From JACVRW01 sp034664125 (GTDB taxonomy: Bacteria; Actinomycetota; Thermoleophilia; Solirubrobacterales; Thermoleophilaceae), in contig JAXDIG010000046.1 of NCBI GenBank assembly GCA_034664125.1, forward strand, positions 124,001-188,000: a stretch of DNA of 64,000 bases. The letters run 5' to 3'. The notes below the pieces were generated by a model, which made no database searches, was not told the DNA's origin, and saw only the letters and a program-made list of their open reading frames with translations. Of this stretch, positions 17,313 to 26,252 are shown in pieces (position 1 is the first letter of the stretch; the number at the start of each line of letters is the position of its first letter). The translations under genes and the position numbers were made by a program.

Positions 17313-18634
17313 GGCGCCGCCAGCAGCTGCTCGACGGAGACGCCGCGCTGCAGGTCGCTCAGGAACGAGTCGTTGGCCGTGTTCTCGAGTAGCCGCCGGA
17401 CCAGATAGGCCATGCCCGCCACCATGTCGCCCACCGGACAGTAGATGCGCACGCGCATGCCCTGGTCCACGAGCGCCGCCGCCAGGTCGTCCCCGAGCCC
17501 GCGCAGGACCTGCAGCTCGAGGTCGGGGTCGGCTCGCCCGGCGGCCCGGTTGGCCGCCACCGCGTGCGCGACCGAGCGCAGGTTGTGCGAGGCGATCGCC
17601 GGGCGCACGTAGGGCCACCCCTCCAGCAGCCGCCGCGTGAGCCGCTCGAAGTTGCGGTCCGAATCGGCCTTCTGCTCGAAGACCGGCGGCGTCCAGCCGT
17701 GCTGGCGCGCCTCTACCACCTCGTGGTCCCAGTAGGCGCCCTTGACCAGCCGCACCACGAGCGGCTGCTCGCGCCGAGCCGACTGCGCCCACGCGATCAC
17801 CTGCTCCAGCTGCTCGGGGGACTCGCGCAGGTAGGCCTGGAGCACGATCCCGGTAGAGGGACCGTCGCGCAGCTGCGGCTCGTCGAGCACGTCGAAGACG
17901 AGCTGCATGGTGGCCTCGAGCGTGTCGACGGACTCCATGTCGATGTGCAGGTGCGCGCCCAGCTCCTTCGCGCGCAGGAGCAGCGGACGCATGCGGCGCG
18001 CGGCGTCGTCACGGCCTATCTCGGGCGCCTCCGGGCGCAGCAGCGGGCTCAGCGCCGAAACCTTCACCGACACGTTCACGCGCGGCAGCGCGCCCAGCGC
18101 GTCGCGCTCCAACACCGGCCGCGCGGGCCAGCGCGGAGCCGCCTCGGCGAGCGTCTCGAGCGCGTCGAGGCAGCGCGCCGCGTAGCGGTCCGCCTCGGCC
18201 TGGGTGACGGTCGCCTCGCCGAGCAGGTCGAGCGAGACGGCAGCGCCGTGTTCCCACAGGTGGCGGATGTGGCGCAGCCCGGCGCGCGGCGTCTCCCCCA
18301 CGATGAAGCGGTGCGCCATGTGCCGCACGCCCGCGGCCGCCGCGGCGCCAAGCGCCGCCCGCCCCGCCTTCGTCCCGGACATGCGCATGGCGGCCTGGAT
18401 CGGCGGCGAGCGCTCGTCCACCTCGTCCAGGTAGGCGGTCAGGTGCCGCGCCAGGTCCTCGAGGCTCGTGCAGGCCGGCGTGACGTCGACGAACCGAAAC
18501 AGCGCGGCGCGCAGCTCCTGGTCGCCGGACGCCATCTCCATAGCCTTGACGTCGAGCGCCCTCAGCGGGTGGCGCGGCCTCCTCGGAAAGGCCGCGTGGA
18601 CCGAGCGGCCGACCCTCTTCAACTCTTCCTCCAC
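17309..18634 (-). CDS. Proline dehydrogenase
   Basis: FAD-dependent oxidation of proline to pyrroline-5-carboxylate, feeding electrons to quinone. The 441-residue TIM-barrel protein has the family's V-S-V-K-V-S-A-L, D-M-E-S, and C-terminal R-I-Y-C-P-V-G-D-M and R-R-L-L-E-N-T-A-N-D-S-F segments. I chose the GTG at 18634 because a TATGGT hexamer lies 8 nt upstream; a TTG at 18637 is the alternative. Upstream partner of pruA in a two-gene operon, divergent from the PhoD-like gene with only 13 bp between starts. Confidence 0.9.
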   Translation of the reverse strand: MEEELKRVGRSVHAAFPRRPRHPLRALDVKAMEMASGDQELRAALFRFVDVTPACTSLEDLARHLTAYLDEVDERSPPIQAAMRMSGTKAGRAALGAAAAAGVRHMAHRFIVGETPRAGLRHIRHLWEHGAAVSLDLLGEATVTQAEADRYAARCLDALETLAEAAPRWPARPVLERDALGALPRVNVSVKVSALSPLLRPEAPEIGRDDAARRMRPLLLRAKELGAHLHIDMESVDTLEATMQLVFDVLDEPQLRDGPSTGIVLQAYLRESPEQLEQVIAWAQSARREQPLVVRLVKGAYWDHEVVEARQHGWTPPVFEQKADSDRNFERLTRRLLEGWPYVRPAIASHNLRSVAHAVAANRAAGRADPDLELQVLRGLGDDLAAALVDQGMRVRIYCPVGDMVAGMAYLVRRLLENTANDSFLSDLQRGVSVEQLLAAP

Positions 18635-18642
18635 CAACGTGA

Positions 18643-18648
18643 ACCATA
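18643..18648 (-). promoter_or_regulatory. Putative -10 element for the proline operon
   Basis: TATGGT on the minus strand, 8 nt before the GTG of proline dehydrogenase. It overlaps the first base of the ATG of the divergent PhoD-like gene, so the two transcription units must interfere or use distant promoters. Confidence 0.4.
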
Positions 18649-20303
18649 TGCTTCCGCCGGTGCCCCACCTGGTCCTCGGCCCCCTTTTGCGCTACGTCGG
18701 AGAGACCGAAGCGGTGATCTGGGTCGAAACCGACGAGGCGTGCGAGGTCGAAGTGCTCGGCACCCGCGAGAGAACGTTTTGCGTGGCCGGTCACCACTAC
18801 GCGCTCGTGTGCTGCGGGCACCTGGCGCCTGGCACCTGGCACGAATACGAGGTGCGCCTCGACGGCCAACTCGTCTGGCCGGTCGCCGACGGCTTCCCGT
18901 CCAGCGCCTTCCACACGTATCCCAAGGAGGGCGCGCTCCAGGTGGTGTTCGGGTCGTGCCGGGTCGCGGCGCCGCACGAGCCCCCCTACTCCCTGAGCAA
19001 GGACGAGGACGAGCGCGGCCGCGAGGTGGACGCGCTGCACACGCTGGCGCAGCGCATGCGCAACCAGCCGCGCGAGCGCTGGCCCGACGTGCTGCTGATG
19101 ATCGGCGACCAGGTCTACGCCGACGAGGTGTCGCCCGGCACCCGCTCGTTCGTGGAGTCGCGCCGCGACGTGAGCGAGCCGCCCGGGGAGCGCGTGCTCG
19201 ACTTCGAGGAGTACACGCGGCTCTACAGCGAGAGCTGGGGGGACCCGACGATCCGCTGGCTCCTGTCGACGCTGTCGACGGCCATGATCTTCGACGACCA
19301 CGACGTCCACGACGACTGGAACATCTCCCAGGCCTGGCTCGAGAAGATGCGCCGCAACGACTGGTGGAACCACCACATCGTGGGGGCGCTCGCCTCCTAC
19401 TGGGTCTACCAGCACCTGGGCAACCTCGAGCCCGGTCACCACGCCGACGACGAGCTGCTGCGGCGCGTCAAGGAGGCCGACGACGGCTGGCCGATCCTCG
19501 AGCAGTTCGCGCGCGAGGCCGACCGGTCCACCTCGGGCACGCGCTGGAGCTACTGCCGCGACCTCGGCCGGACCCGGCTCGTGGTGATCGACTCGCGCGC
19601 CGGGCGCGTGCTCGAGGAGGGCCGCCGCTCGATGCTCGACGAGAAGGAGTGGGAGTGGGTCGCGGACCATTTCGCCGGCGACTTCGACCACCTGCTGGTG
19701 GCCACGTCGCTGCCATGGCTGCTCGGGCCGGGCATGCACTACGCGGAGGCCTGGAGCGAGGCCGTGGCGGGCGGCGCCTGGGGTTCGGCATTCGCTCGGA
19801 TCGGCGAGCGCCTGCGCCAGGCCGTGGACCTCGAGCACTGGGCCGCGTTCGGCGAGTCGTTCGCGCGCCTGACCGAGCTGGTGCGCTCGGTGGGAGCGGG
19901 CGAGCGCGGCCCGGCGCCGGCGTCTGTGGTCGTGCTCTCCGGCGACGTGCACCACGCTTATTTGTCCGAGGTCGCCTTCCGGCGCGACGCGGGGGTGCGG
20001 TCGCACGTGTTCCAGGCGGTCTGCTCGCCCTATCGCAACCCGCTGGAGGAGCGTGAGCGGCGGGTCATCAGGCTGGGCATGTCGCGCCCGTTCGAGTTCG
20101 TCACGCGCGCGCTGGCGGCCGCCGCGGGCGTGGACGAGCCGGAGGTGCGCTGGCGAATGGTGGGCGACGGGCCCTGGTTCGACAACCAGGTGGCGACGCT
20201 GCGCGTCGACGGCCGTGCGATCGAGTTGCGCCTGGAGAAGGCCGTGCCGGTCGACGACGCGTCGGCACGCCTGGAGGAAGTGCTCGATCGCAGGCTTGCG
20301 TGA
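18648..20303 (+). CDS. PhoD-like metallophosphatase
   Basis: A 551-residue calcineurin-type phosphohydrolase of the PhoD/alkaline phosphatase D group. Metal-site motifs are visible: F-G-S-C-R, I-G-D-Q-V-Y-A-D-E, F-D-D-H-D-V-H-D-D-W-N and L-S-G-D-V-H-H-A-Y. The first 80 residues look like the family's N-terminal fibronectin-like domain. No signal peptide is visible, so it may be cytoplasmic, unlike secreted PhoD. The frame is open upstream, but that part is antisense to proline dehydrogenase; the ATG at 18648 starts the conserved sequence. Confidence 0.82.
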   Translation: MLPPVPHLVLGPLLRYVGETEAVIWVETDEACEVEVLGTRERTFCVAGHHYALVCCGHLAPGTWHEYEVRLDGQLVWPVADGFPSSAFHTYPKEGALQVVFGSCRVAAPHEPPYSLSKDEDERGREVDALHTLAQRMRNQPRERWPDVLLMIGDQVYADEVSPGTRSFVESRRDVSEPPGERVLDFEEYTRLYSESWGDPTIRWLLSTLSTAMIFDDHDVHDDWNISQAWLEKMRRNDWWNHHIVGALASYWVYQHLGNLEPGHHADDELLRRVKEADDGWPILEQFAREADRSTSGTRWSYCRDLGRTRLVVIDSRAGRVLEEGRRSMLDEKEWEWVADHFAGDFDHLLVATSLPWLLGPGMHYAEAWSEAVAGGAWGSAFARIGERLRQAVDLEHWAAFGESFARLTELVRSVGAGERGPAPASVVVLSGDVHHAYLSEVAFRRDAGVRSHVFQAVCSPYRNPLEERERRVIRLGMSRPFEFVTRALAAAAGVDEPEVRWRMVGDGPWFDNQVATLRVDGRAIELRLEKAVPVDDASARLEEVLDRRLA

Positions 20304-20344
20304 GTGCGCAACTCCTGCGCGCCTGGCTTGTTCTGACCACCGTT

Positions 20345-21061
20345 ATGAGACTTAGAACACGCCAGATGCTTCCGGCGCTCGTCGCCTCCGCCGCACTGAT
20401 GCTTGTCGCCGCCACGGGCGCGCAGGCGAAGGTGGTCGAGCTGACCGGCACCACCACGATCACGCCCTCGAGCGAGGCGACCCAGTTCCTCGCGAACAAC
20501 GGCGTCACGGTCACGCCCACGGGGAAGGCCACGGCCGAGGGAGGCGGGTACGTCTTCCCGATCGCGGCCGGCTTCGGCAACCCCAAGACCTTCAACGGGC
20601 TGCTCGCGCACAAGGGAGGACTGAAGTTCTCCAAGGGCGAGCGCTCCGCGGTGGTGCAGCGCTTCGTCGCCGTGCGCATCCGCGGCGCCGGCGCCGTGGT
20701 GCTCGCTCAACTGCCCGGACTGCGCGGCGGCTGCTCGCACCTGCGCCAGGCGCTCGGCCGGTTCGCCCTCGAGCATCCGAAGGCCGCGCACCGTATCCGC
20801 AAGGCGGCGCGCAAGCACCCGCAGGCCACCCGTCACCTGCTGCGGGCGGTGCGGGAGTACTGCAGCGGAGGACGTGTGATCGTGCTCGCGCGGCTCACGA
20901 ACCTCGGCAAGCAGACGAGCTACAGCGGTGCACTCCTGACCGCCGATCTCAAGCTGAGCGCTCAGGCGGCCCGGCTGCTCAACAAGCTCGCCGGCACGAA
21001 CACCCTCTCGGCAGGCGCCCCGCTGGGCACGGGCGAGTCGCGGGTTTCGGTCTTCGACTGA
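20345..21061 (+). CDS. Exported protein of unknown function (HtaA-like pattern)
   Basis: A 238-residue protein with a clear signal peptide (basic start, hydrophobic core, cleavage near A-Q-A, residue 28). The mature N-terminus has a pattern of short beta strands with F-P-I-A-x-G and a H-K-G-G-L-K-F turn, which resembles HtaA-type domains of actinobacterial cell-surface proteins; this is only a pattern impression. The central part is Ala/Arg/His-rich with two Cys. The ATG at 20345 is preferred over an upstream start because it begins the signal peptide. Confidence 0.6.
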   Translation: MRLRTRQMLPALVASAALMLVAATGAQAKVVELTGTTTITPSSEATQFLANNGVTVTPTGKATAEGGGYVFPIAAGFGNPKTFNGLLAHKGGLKFSKGERSAVVQRFVAVRIRGAGAVVLAQLPGLRGGCSHLRQALGRFALEHPKAAHRIRKAARKHPQATRHLLRAVREYCSGGRVIVLARLTNLGKQTSYSGALLTADLKLSAQAARLLNKLAGTNTLSAGAPLGTGESRVSVFD

Positions 21062-21086
21062 CGCCGGGAAGATCTGGGGGACGGGC

Positions 21087-21110
21087 ACGGGCGGCCGACG
21101 GGCCGCCCGT
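21087..21110. terminator. Strong GC hairpin
   Basis: Perfect 10-bp stem (ACGGGCGGCC against GGCCGCCCGT) with a GACG loop, located 25 nt after the exported-protein stop and 17 nt before the next promoter element. No T-tract follows, so it is either a non-canonical terminator or an RNA-end stabiliser. Confidence 0.5.
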
Positions 21111-21127
21111 TCCGCCTCCCGGAGGGG

Positions 21128-21133
21128 TACCCT
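21128..21133 (+). promoter_or_regulatory. Putative -10 element, leaderless start
   Basis: TACCCT lies 12 nt before the ATG of the ThyX-like gene with no Shine-Dalgarno in between. Confidence 0.45.
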
Positions 21134-21145
21134 GACCCGCCCCGC

Positions 21146-22735
21146 ATGGACTACCCCGTCGAGAGCTTCACCGAGGCCGAGCGCGCCGCGCTGAGCCCAC
21201 ACTTCACCAACCTCGACCGGCCCGTCTTCGCGCTGATCGGGCTCCCCGAGACCGTCAAGGGGGCCATGTTCGCGCGCTATTCGCGCTACCAGGGGACACT
21301 GCGGCGGCTCTACCTCGACGAGTTCGCCGCGGAGGGCGCCTCGCTCCCCGCGTTCGACGGCGAGGAGGGCGAGCGCGCCCGCAAGCTGTACGAGCGCATC
21401 TTCCTCGGCTACGGCGACGACTCCGTCGCTCAGCTCGGCGGCGCGCACATCGCGTGCGAGTGGGTTTCCAACGTGATGACGAAGCTGCTCCAGCGCGGCC
21501 GGCTGGCCGCCTACCTCGAGCAGTCCACGCGCTACATGCCCTACGACGTCCCGATCGGCGCGGGACTCGGCTACCGCTACTGGCGCCACGCAGAGCTCGG
21601 GCCCGAGTACGGGGCGGCCATGGACTTCCTGTTCCGCGCCTATTCGGAGTCGCTGCCGCGGGTGGAGGCCTGGGCGGCCGAGCGCTTCCCGCGCCCCGAG
21701 GGGGAGCCGGAGGCGGCGCACCAGCGGGCGCTGCGGGCGAAGGCGCTCGACCTGCTGCGCGGGCTGCTCCCGGCCGCCTCGCTGTCGCATGTGGGGATCT
21801 TCGCCTCGGGCCAGGCCTACGAGCAGCTGCTGCTGCGCCTGTACTCCTCGCCCCTGCCGGAGGCGCGCGACTACGCGGACATGATCCTGTCGGAGCTCAA
21901 GGCCGTGATGCCGAGCTTCGTGGCGCGCGTGGAGCGCCCCGAGCGCGGAGGTGAGTGGATCTCGTACCTGAGCGAGCGCTCGCAGGCGGCCGACCGCTGG
22001 GCGCGGCGGCTCGGGCTCGACCGCCCGAGCCGCGACGAGCCCGCCGGGCCGGTCGTGCGGCTGCTGTCGGTCGACGGCGACGAGGAGCGCCTGCTGGCCG
22101 CGCTGCTGTTCGAGGCGGCCGGCACCTCGGAGGAGGAGGCGCGCAGCGCCCTCAGGGCGCTTCCGCCCGACGAGCGCGCGGCGATGCTGGCCGAGCTGGT
22201 CGGCGAGCGCCGCAACCGGCGCCACCGTCCGGGACGCGGCTTCGAGGCGCTGCGCTACCGCTTCGAGGTGGTCTCCGACTACGGCGCCTTCCGCGACCTG
22301 CAGCGCCATCGCATGCTCACCGTGCAGTGGCAGACGCTCGGGCCGGAGCTGGGTGCCGGCGTGCCGGAGGAGCTCGACCAAGCGGGCGTCGGGGATCTCT
22401 ACAGGGAGGGCCTCGAGCGCTCGCGCGCCGAGCACGCGCGCATCGTCGAGTCCGGACACCCGGAGCTGGCCCCGTACGCGCTCTGCCTCGGCTACAGGAT
22501 CCGCTACGTGCTCGACATGAACGCGCGCGAGGCGATGCACCTGATCGAGCTGCGCTCCGGGCGCGAGGGTCATCCCGCCTATCGCGCGGTCGCCCACGCG
22601 CTGCACGCCGAGATCGCCCGCGTGCACCCGGCGGTCGCGGCGTCGATGACCTTCGTGGACCGCGACACCGAGCCGCGCCTGGAGCGGATCCTGTCCGAGA
22701 TCCGGGCGCACGCCAAGCAGGCGTCGCGGGCATGA
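21146..22735 (+). CDS. Tandem ThyX-like protein (FAD-dependent thymidylate synthase family, divergent)
   Basis: A 529-residue protein in which two ThyX-like halves can be recognised. ThyX has the motif R-H-R-x-x-S-x-N-E-x-S-x-R-Y. The first half has R117-G-R-L-A-A-Y-L-E-Q-S-T-R-Y130, keeping the E-x-S-x-R-Y end but losing His, Ser and Asn. The second half has R387-H-R-M-L-T-V-Q-W, keeping R-H-R but losing the rest. ThyX active sites form between subunits, so the halves could complement each other. It may be a thymidylate synthase variant or a different flavoprotein. ATGA overlap with rpe. Confidence 0.7.
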   Translation: MDYPVESFTEAERAALSPHFTNLDRPVFALIGLPETVKGAMFARYSRYQGTLRRLYLDEFAAEGASLPAFDGEEGERARKLYERIFLGYGDDSVAQLGGAHIACEWVSNVMTKLLQRGRLAAYLEQSTRYMPYDVPIGAGLGYRYWRHAELGPEYGAAMDFLFRAYSESLPRVEAWAAERFPRPEGEPEAAHQRALRAKALDLLRGLLPAASLSHVGIFASGQAYEQLLLRLYSSPLPEARDYADMILSELKAVMPSFVARVERPERGGEWISYLSERSQAADRWARRLGLDRPSRDEPAGPVVRLLSVDGDEERLLAALLFEAAGTSEEEARSALRALPPDERAAMLAELVGERRNRRHRPGRGFEALRYRFEVVSDYGAFRDLQRHRMLTVQWQTLGPELGAGVPEELDQAGVGDLYREGLERSRAEHARIVESGHPELAPYALCLGYRIRYVLDMNAREAMHLIELRSGREGHPAYRAVAHALHAEIARVHPAVAASMTFVDRDTEPRLERILSEIRAHAKQASRA

Positions 22736-23421
22736 GCGGCACGGCCGTTCCGCTCATGCGGGACGTTCGCGTGGCGCCCTCGATCCTCGCCTCCGACTTC
22801 GCCCGCCTGGGCGAGCAGGTCGAGCTGGTGATGGACGCCGGCGCGCGGGTGATCCACATAGACGTCATGGACGGCCACTTCGTGCCGCCGATCTCGATCG
22901 GGCCGCTGATCGTGGCGTCCCTGCGCGAGCTGGTGCACGAGCGCGGCGGCGTGCTGGACGTGCACCTGATGGTCGAGCGCCCCGAACGCCGCGTGGAGGA
23001 GTTCGCGGCCGCGGGGGCGGACTCCCTGGCCGTGCACTGGGAGGCCACGCCGCACGTGCACTACGCGCTCACGGCGGTGCGCGAGGCCGGCCTGAACGCG
23101 GGCCTCGCGATCAACCCCGGCACGCCGCCGGAGGCGGTGGCGGGCCTGGCGGAGGCCTTCGACCACCTGCTGTGCATGACCGTCAACCCGGGCTGGGGCG
23201 GGCAGGCCTACATCGACAGCTCCACCACCAAGGTGGCCCGGCTGCGCGAGCTGCTCGGCCGCGACGTGCCGATCGAGGTGGACGGCGGCATCGACGCGGC
23301 CACGGCGGGCCCGGTCGCGGCGGCGGGCGCCACGCTGTTCGTCGCGGGCTCCTCGATCTTCGGCTCGCCGGATCCGGCGCAGGCGTATCGCGACGTCGCG
23401 GCGGCGGCAGGCGCGGTCTAG
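22732..23421 (+). CDS. rpe: Ribulose-phosphate 3-epimerase
   Basis: Interconverts ribulose-5-phosphate and xylulose-5-phosphate in the pentose phosphate pathway. The 229-residue TIM barrel has A-P-S-I-L-A-S-D-F, the metal site I-D-V-M-D-G-H-F-V-P, D-V-H-L-M-V, N-P-G-W-G-G-Q and V-D-G-G-I. Started at the ATG that overlaps the ThyX-like stop, giving about 11 extra residues before the conserved start V-A-P-S-I-L. Confidence 0.94.
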   Translation: MSGTAVPLMRDVRVAPSILASDFARLGEQVELVMDAGARVIHIDVMDGHFVPPISIGPLIVASLRELVHERGGVLDVHLMVERPERRVEEFAAAGADSLAVHWEATPHVHYALTAVREAGLNAGLAINPGTPPEAVAGLAEAFDHLLCMTVNPGWGGQAYIDSSTTKVARLRELLGRDVPIEVDGGIDAATAGPVAAAGATLFVAGSSIFGSPDPAQAYRDVAAAAGAV

Positions 23422-23424
23422 GGC

Positions 23425-23844
23425 CTAGGGCAGCGCACCCTCGAGCGGCGGGTCGGTCCCGACCAGCCGGCAGCTGCGGACCTGACCCATGCGGTCGGGG
23501 TCCAGGGCGACATGGGCGTGGGGATCGAGCGTGTTCGAGTCGGTGTCCGCGAATGGCCACGCCTCGTCCTGGGCCGCCACCAGCCGCCCGCCGGCGTCGA
23601 CACACCGGAGCGTCACGGCGCGAGCGCCGCCCGCGCGGTCCGCTTCGTTCGCCGCCGGCTCGACGTAGACGATCAGCTCGGGGAAGGAGGTCGACAGCTC
23701 CAGGCGCAGCTCGGGGCCGGTCGCCTCGGCCGGCCGCGCCTTGTCGTCGCCGCTGCCGCCGGATGCGAACAGGACCGCGAGCGGAACGCCCAGAACGAGC
23801 AGCACCACGATCACGGTGAGCACGGTGCGCGCGCGTTCCTCCAT
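23425..23844 (-). CDS. Single-pass membrane-anchored protein, unknown function
   Basis: A 139-residue protein with a short cytoplasmic start, one hydrophobic helix (about residues 8-30) and an exterior domain of about 105 residues. No family recognised. Two Cys in the exterior domain may pair. It is convergent with rpe and lies 14 nt after the CapA-like gene on the same strand, so it is probably co-transcribed with it. Confidence 0.6.
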   Translation of the reverse strand: MEERARTVLTVIVVLLVLGVPLAVLFASGGSGDDKARPAEATGPELRLELSTSFPELIVYVEPAANEADRAGGARAVTLRCVDAGGRLVAAQDEAWPFADTDSNTLDPHAHVALDPDRMGQVRSCRLVGTDPPLEGALP

Positions 23845-23858
23845 CAGGCCTCCCCCGC

Positions 23859-25076
23859 CTAGAGCCTGGGTCTCGCGGCCTCGATCAGCGCGGGCACCAG
23901 CCGGTGGCCTTCGACTCCTTTGGCTGACAGCTTCAGCCGCAGAATGCCGGTACGCGCCGTGGCCGGAGACGAGGCACCGAAGACGAAGTTGCCGAGGCTG
24001 TAGGCGACCAGGCGCCTTGGGCCGGCGGGCCGGATCGGCTGCAGCACGTGCGGGTGGGCGCCGATGACGGCATCGGCGCCGGCGTCGAGGGCGATTTGAG
24101 CAAACGCGCGCTGGCGGCCGTCCTCGGTGGTCGACCGTTCGACGCCCCAGTGGAAGGTGGCTACGACGACGTCTGCTGTGCGCTTCGCTTTGCGCACGCC
24201 CTCCGCGATCAGCTCGGGGGTCGCGGGCTGCGTGCCCGCCCTGTCGGGCCCGGCGTAGAACTCGGCCGGGAGGATGTTGGAGAAGCCGACGAAGGCGATC
24301 TTCAGCCCGAGCCGGGTGACGGTGCGCGGCCGCGCCGCGGATTCGAGGCTGCCGCCGGCACCGACGGCTTGCATGCCGAAGCGCCTCACGTGCTGCACGG
24401 TGTCGAGCAGCGCCCGCGTCCCGTAGTCGCCGGTGTGGTTGTTGGCCAGGTTGAGCACGTCGAAGCCGGCGTAGGTGGCCACCGCCTTGAGGGAGGAGGG
24501 GTGACCGCGAAAGTTGAACTGCTTGGGCACTGCGGCCCCGCGGGTGGAAACGGCGCATTCGAGGTTCCCGAAGGCGATGTCGGCGGCGCGCAGCACCTTG
24601 GCCGTCCCGGTCCAGGGGTAGAGCGGGCCGAACGTGTCGATCAGGGCGCCGGGGCCATCACCGAGGTTGATGTCGCCGACGGCGGCGAGCAGAACGGGGC
24701 GCGAGCGCACGGTGACGCGCCTGGAGGTCGCGCCGCCGGCCGCGGTGGCGCGCAGCGCGTAGCGCCCGCGCAGCCGGTGCGGCTCGACGTTTCTCCGAAA
24801 GCGCCCGCTCGGGTCCGCGCGAGTGGCGGCCAGACGGCGCCAGCGGCCATCGAGCCTCGTCTCGATCTGGACCCGCTCGCCCGGGGCGGCGCCGCCTCCC
24901 GTCAGCGGGATCGCAACCCCGGTCGCGACCAGCCGCGGGGCGCTCAGCTCGAGCGGCGCGGGCTGCTGAGCGTGGGCTGGAGCGGTGAGGAAGGCCGGCG
25001 CCGCCAGTGCCGCCAGCGCCACTGCAGCCGCCCCGCACGCCCCTTTCCCCTGAGTGCGAGGGAGGTTTCCAGTCAT
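23859..25076 (-). CDS. CapA-like exported metallophosphoesterase
   Basis: A 405-residue exported protein with a signal peptide ending near A-H-A and a roughly 110-residue beta-rich N-terminal region. The C-terminal domain belongs to the CapA/PgsA family: A-A-V-G-D-I-N-L-G-D, G-N-L-E-C-A-V-S, L-A-N-N-H-T-G-D-Y-G, H-W-G-V-E, G-A-H-P-H-V-L-Q and Y-S-L-G-N-F-V-F. CapA proteins act in poly-gamma-glutamate or surface polymer metabolism. No capBC genes are nearby, so the role here is open. The ATG at 25076 begins the signal peptide. Confidence 0.82.
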   Translation of the reverse strand: MTGNLPRTQGKGACGAAAVALAALAAPAFLTAPAHAQQPAPLELSAPRLVATGVAIPLTGGGAAPGERVQIETRLDGRWRRLAATRADPSGRFRRNVEPHRLRGRYALRATAAGGATSRRVTVRSRPVLLAAVGDINLGDGPGALIDTFGPLYPWTGTAKVLRAADIAFGNLECAVSTRGAAVPKQFNFRGHPSSLKAVATYAGFDVLNLANNHTGDYGTRALLDTVQHVRRFGMQAVGAGGSLESAARPRTVTRLGLKIAFVGFSNILPAEFYAGPDRAGTQPATPELIAEGVRKAKRTADVVVATFHWGVERSTTEDGRQRAFAQIALDAGADAVIGAHPHVLQPIRPAGPRRLVAYSLGNFVFGASSPATARTGILRLKLSAKGVEGHRLVPALIEAARPRL

Positions 25077-25129
25077 ATAGACGGGAAAGCTCCCCCACAC
25101 TCCCGAGCGGCGCGTGCGCGGGCTACGAC

Positions 25130-26038
25130 TTAGCGCCTTTTTCGCCTTCTCTTGCGTGAGCTGGGGCGCTGGGGCGCCGGCTCGGGGTCGGGTGTGTCGG
25201 CGGACGCCGATGGAGTGGAAGGCCCGCCGCCACCGCCTTCCTCAGACGCCGCTCCCGCGGGCACCAGGCCGCGGCGCTGGGCCGCGCTCGGCCACGGGTC
25301 CGGCTGGCCGGTTTCCCATGCAGGGCCCCGCCCTCCCGGCCAGAGGCCGAGGAACAGCGCGCCCATCGCCCCGAGCCAGAAGGCCTGGATGATCTCGGGC
25401 ACCAGCGGCATCAGCCGCAACACCATCAGCGCCCCAGCGATCACTCCGAGGATGGCCATGAACTGGCTCATCAGCCCGGCGCGGCGGGCGCGCAGCGGCA
25501 GCATCACGAACAGGAACGCCGTGGCCACCGAACCGGCCAGGCTCAGCCCGACCAGGATCGGGCTGACGTCGTTCGACAGCAGGTCGTGGGCGCACTCGTC
25601 GCCCCGCTTGCCGAAGATGGCCGGACAGAACTTGCCCACGTCGGACGACCCCGCGGCGAACTGGTCGGCCACGTCGACGCGGTCGATCGCGCCGACCACC
25701 TGGGAGATCGCGTAGAAGGCCGGACCGATGACGATCAGGTAGACGAACCACCGCGGCATCTGCGGACTGCGGTGGGCCGTCGCGCGAAACAGGTAGTAGA
25801 AGACCCCGATCAGGCAGAGGGCCGAGGCCGCCTGCAGCGCCGCGGACAGGATCAGGGTGCTGTGGGAGTCGTGGGCCGAGAGCAGGAAGTCCGGCAGCGC
25901 CTCGACCCGGGGCCGGTCCGTGAAGATCGACTGGAGCGCGAACGTGCCCGCGAGCAGCAGGAAGCCGGCCGCGAACGCGGCGATCGCCGCCGGCCGGCCG
26001 TAGCGGGCCTCCCACTGAAGCTGGTCCTGGTCGCTCAC
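25130..26038 (-). CDS. Integral membrane protein, unknown function
   Basis: A 302-residue protein with about seven hydrophobic helices followed by a Pro/Ser/Gly-rich tail ending in a strongly basic R-K-R-R-R-K-R-R cluster, probably cytoplasmic. Two Cys sit in a predicted outer loop. The GTG start overlaps the stop of the small gene upstream (GTGA). No family assigned with confidence. Confidence 0.65.
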   Translation of the reverse strand: MSDQDQLQWEARYGRPAAIAAFAAGFLLLAGTFALQSIFTDRPRVEALPDFLLSAHDSHSTLILSAALQAASALCLIGVFYYLFRATAHRSPQMPRWFVYLIVIGPAFYAISQVVGAIDRVDVADQFAAGSSDVGKFCPAIFGKRGDECAHDLLSNDVSPILVGLSLAGSVATAFLFVMLPLRARRAGLMSQFMAILGVIAGALMVLRLMPLVPEIIQAFWLGAMGALFLGLWPGGRGPAWETGQPDPWPSAAQRRGLVPAGAASEEGGGGGPSTPSASADTPDPEPAPQRPSSRKRRRKRR

Positions 26039-26247
26039 CTGGGCAGCGGCGCGTCGTCAGGGCGGCGCGGCGAGCCCTCCGACCGGCGCCCGACTCGCGG
26101 CGGGTAGTACTCGGGGTCGTCGCGCTCCACGACCCGCGACACCCGGTCGCCGACCGCCAGCACGAGGTCGAGGGCGGGCGCCATCACTCGGATCAGGGCT
26201 TCCACTCGGTGGCGGGTGCGCAGCTGGCCGGGCGTGAGCGGTGCCAT
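26035..26247 (-). CDS. Small basic protein, unknown function
   Basis: A 70-residue protein starting at an ATG 5 nt after the CBS-domain gene stop and coupled by GTGA to the membrane protein. It has an amphipathic helix (R-H-R-V-E-A-L-I-R-V-M) followed by a charged, proline-rich tail. The tight spacing on both sides is the best evidence that it is real. Confidence 0.5.
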   Translation of the reverse strand: MAPLTPGQLRTRHRVEALIRVMAPALDLVLAVGDRVSRVVERDDPEYYPPRVGRRSEGSPRRPDDAPLPR

Positions 26248-26252
26248 CGTCG

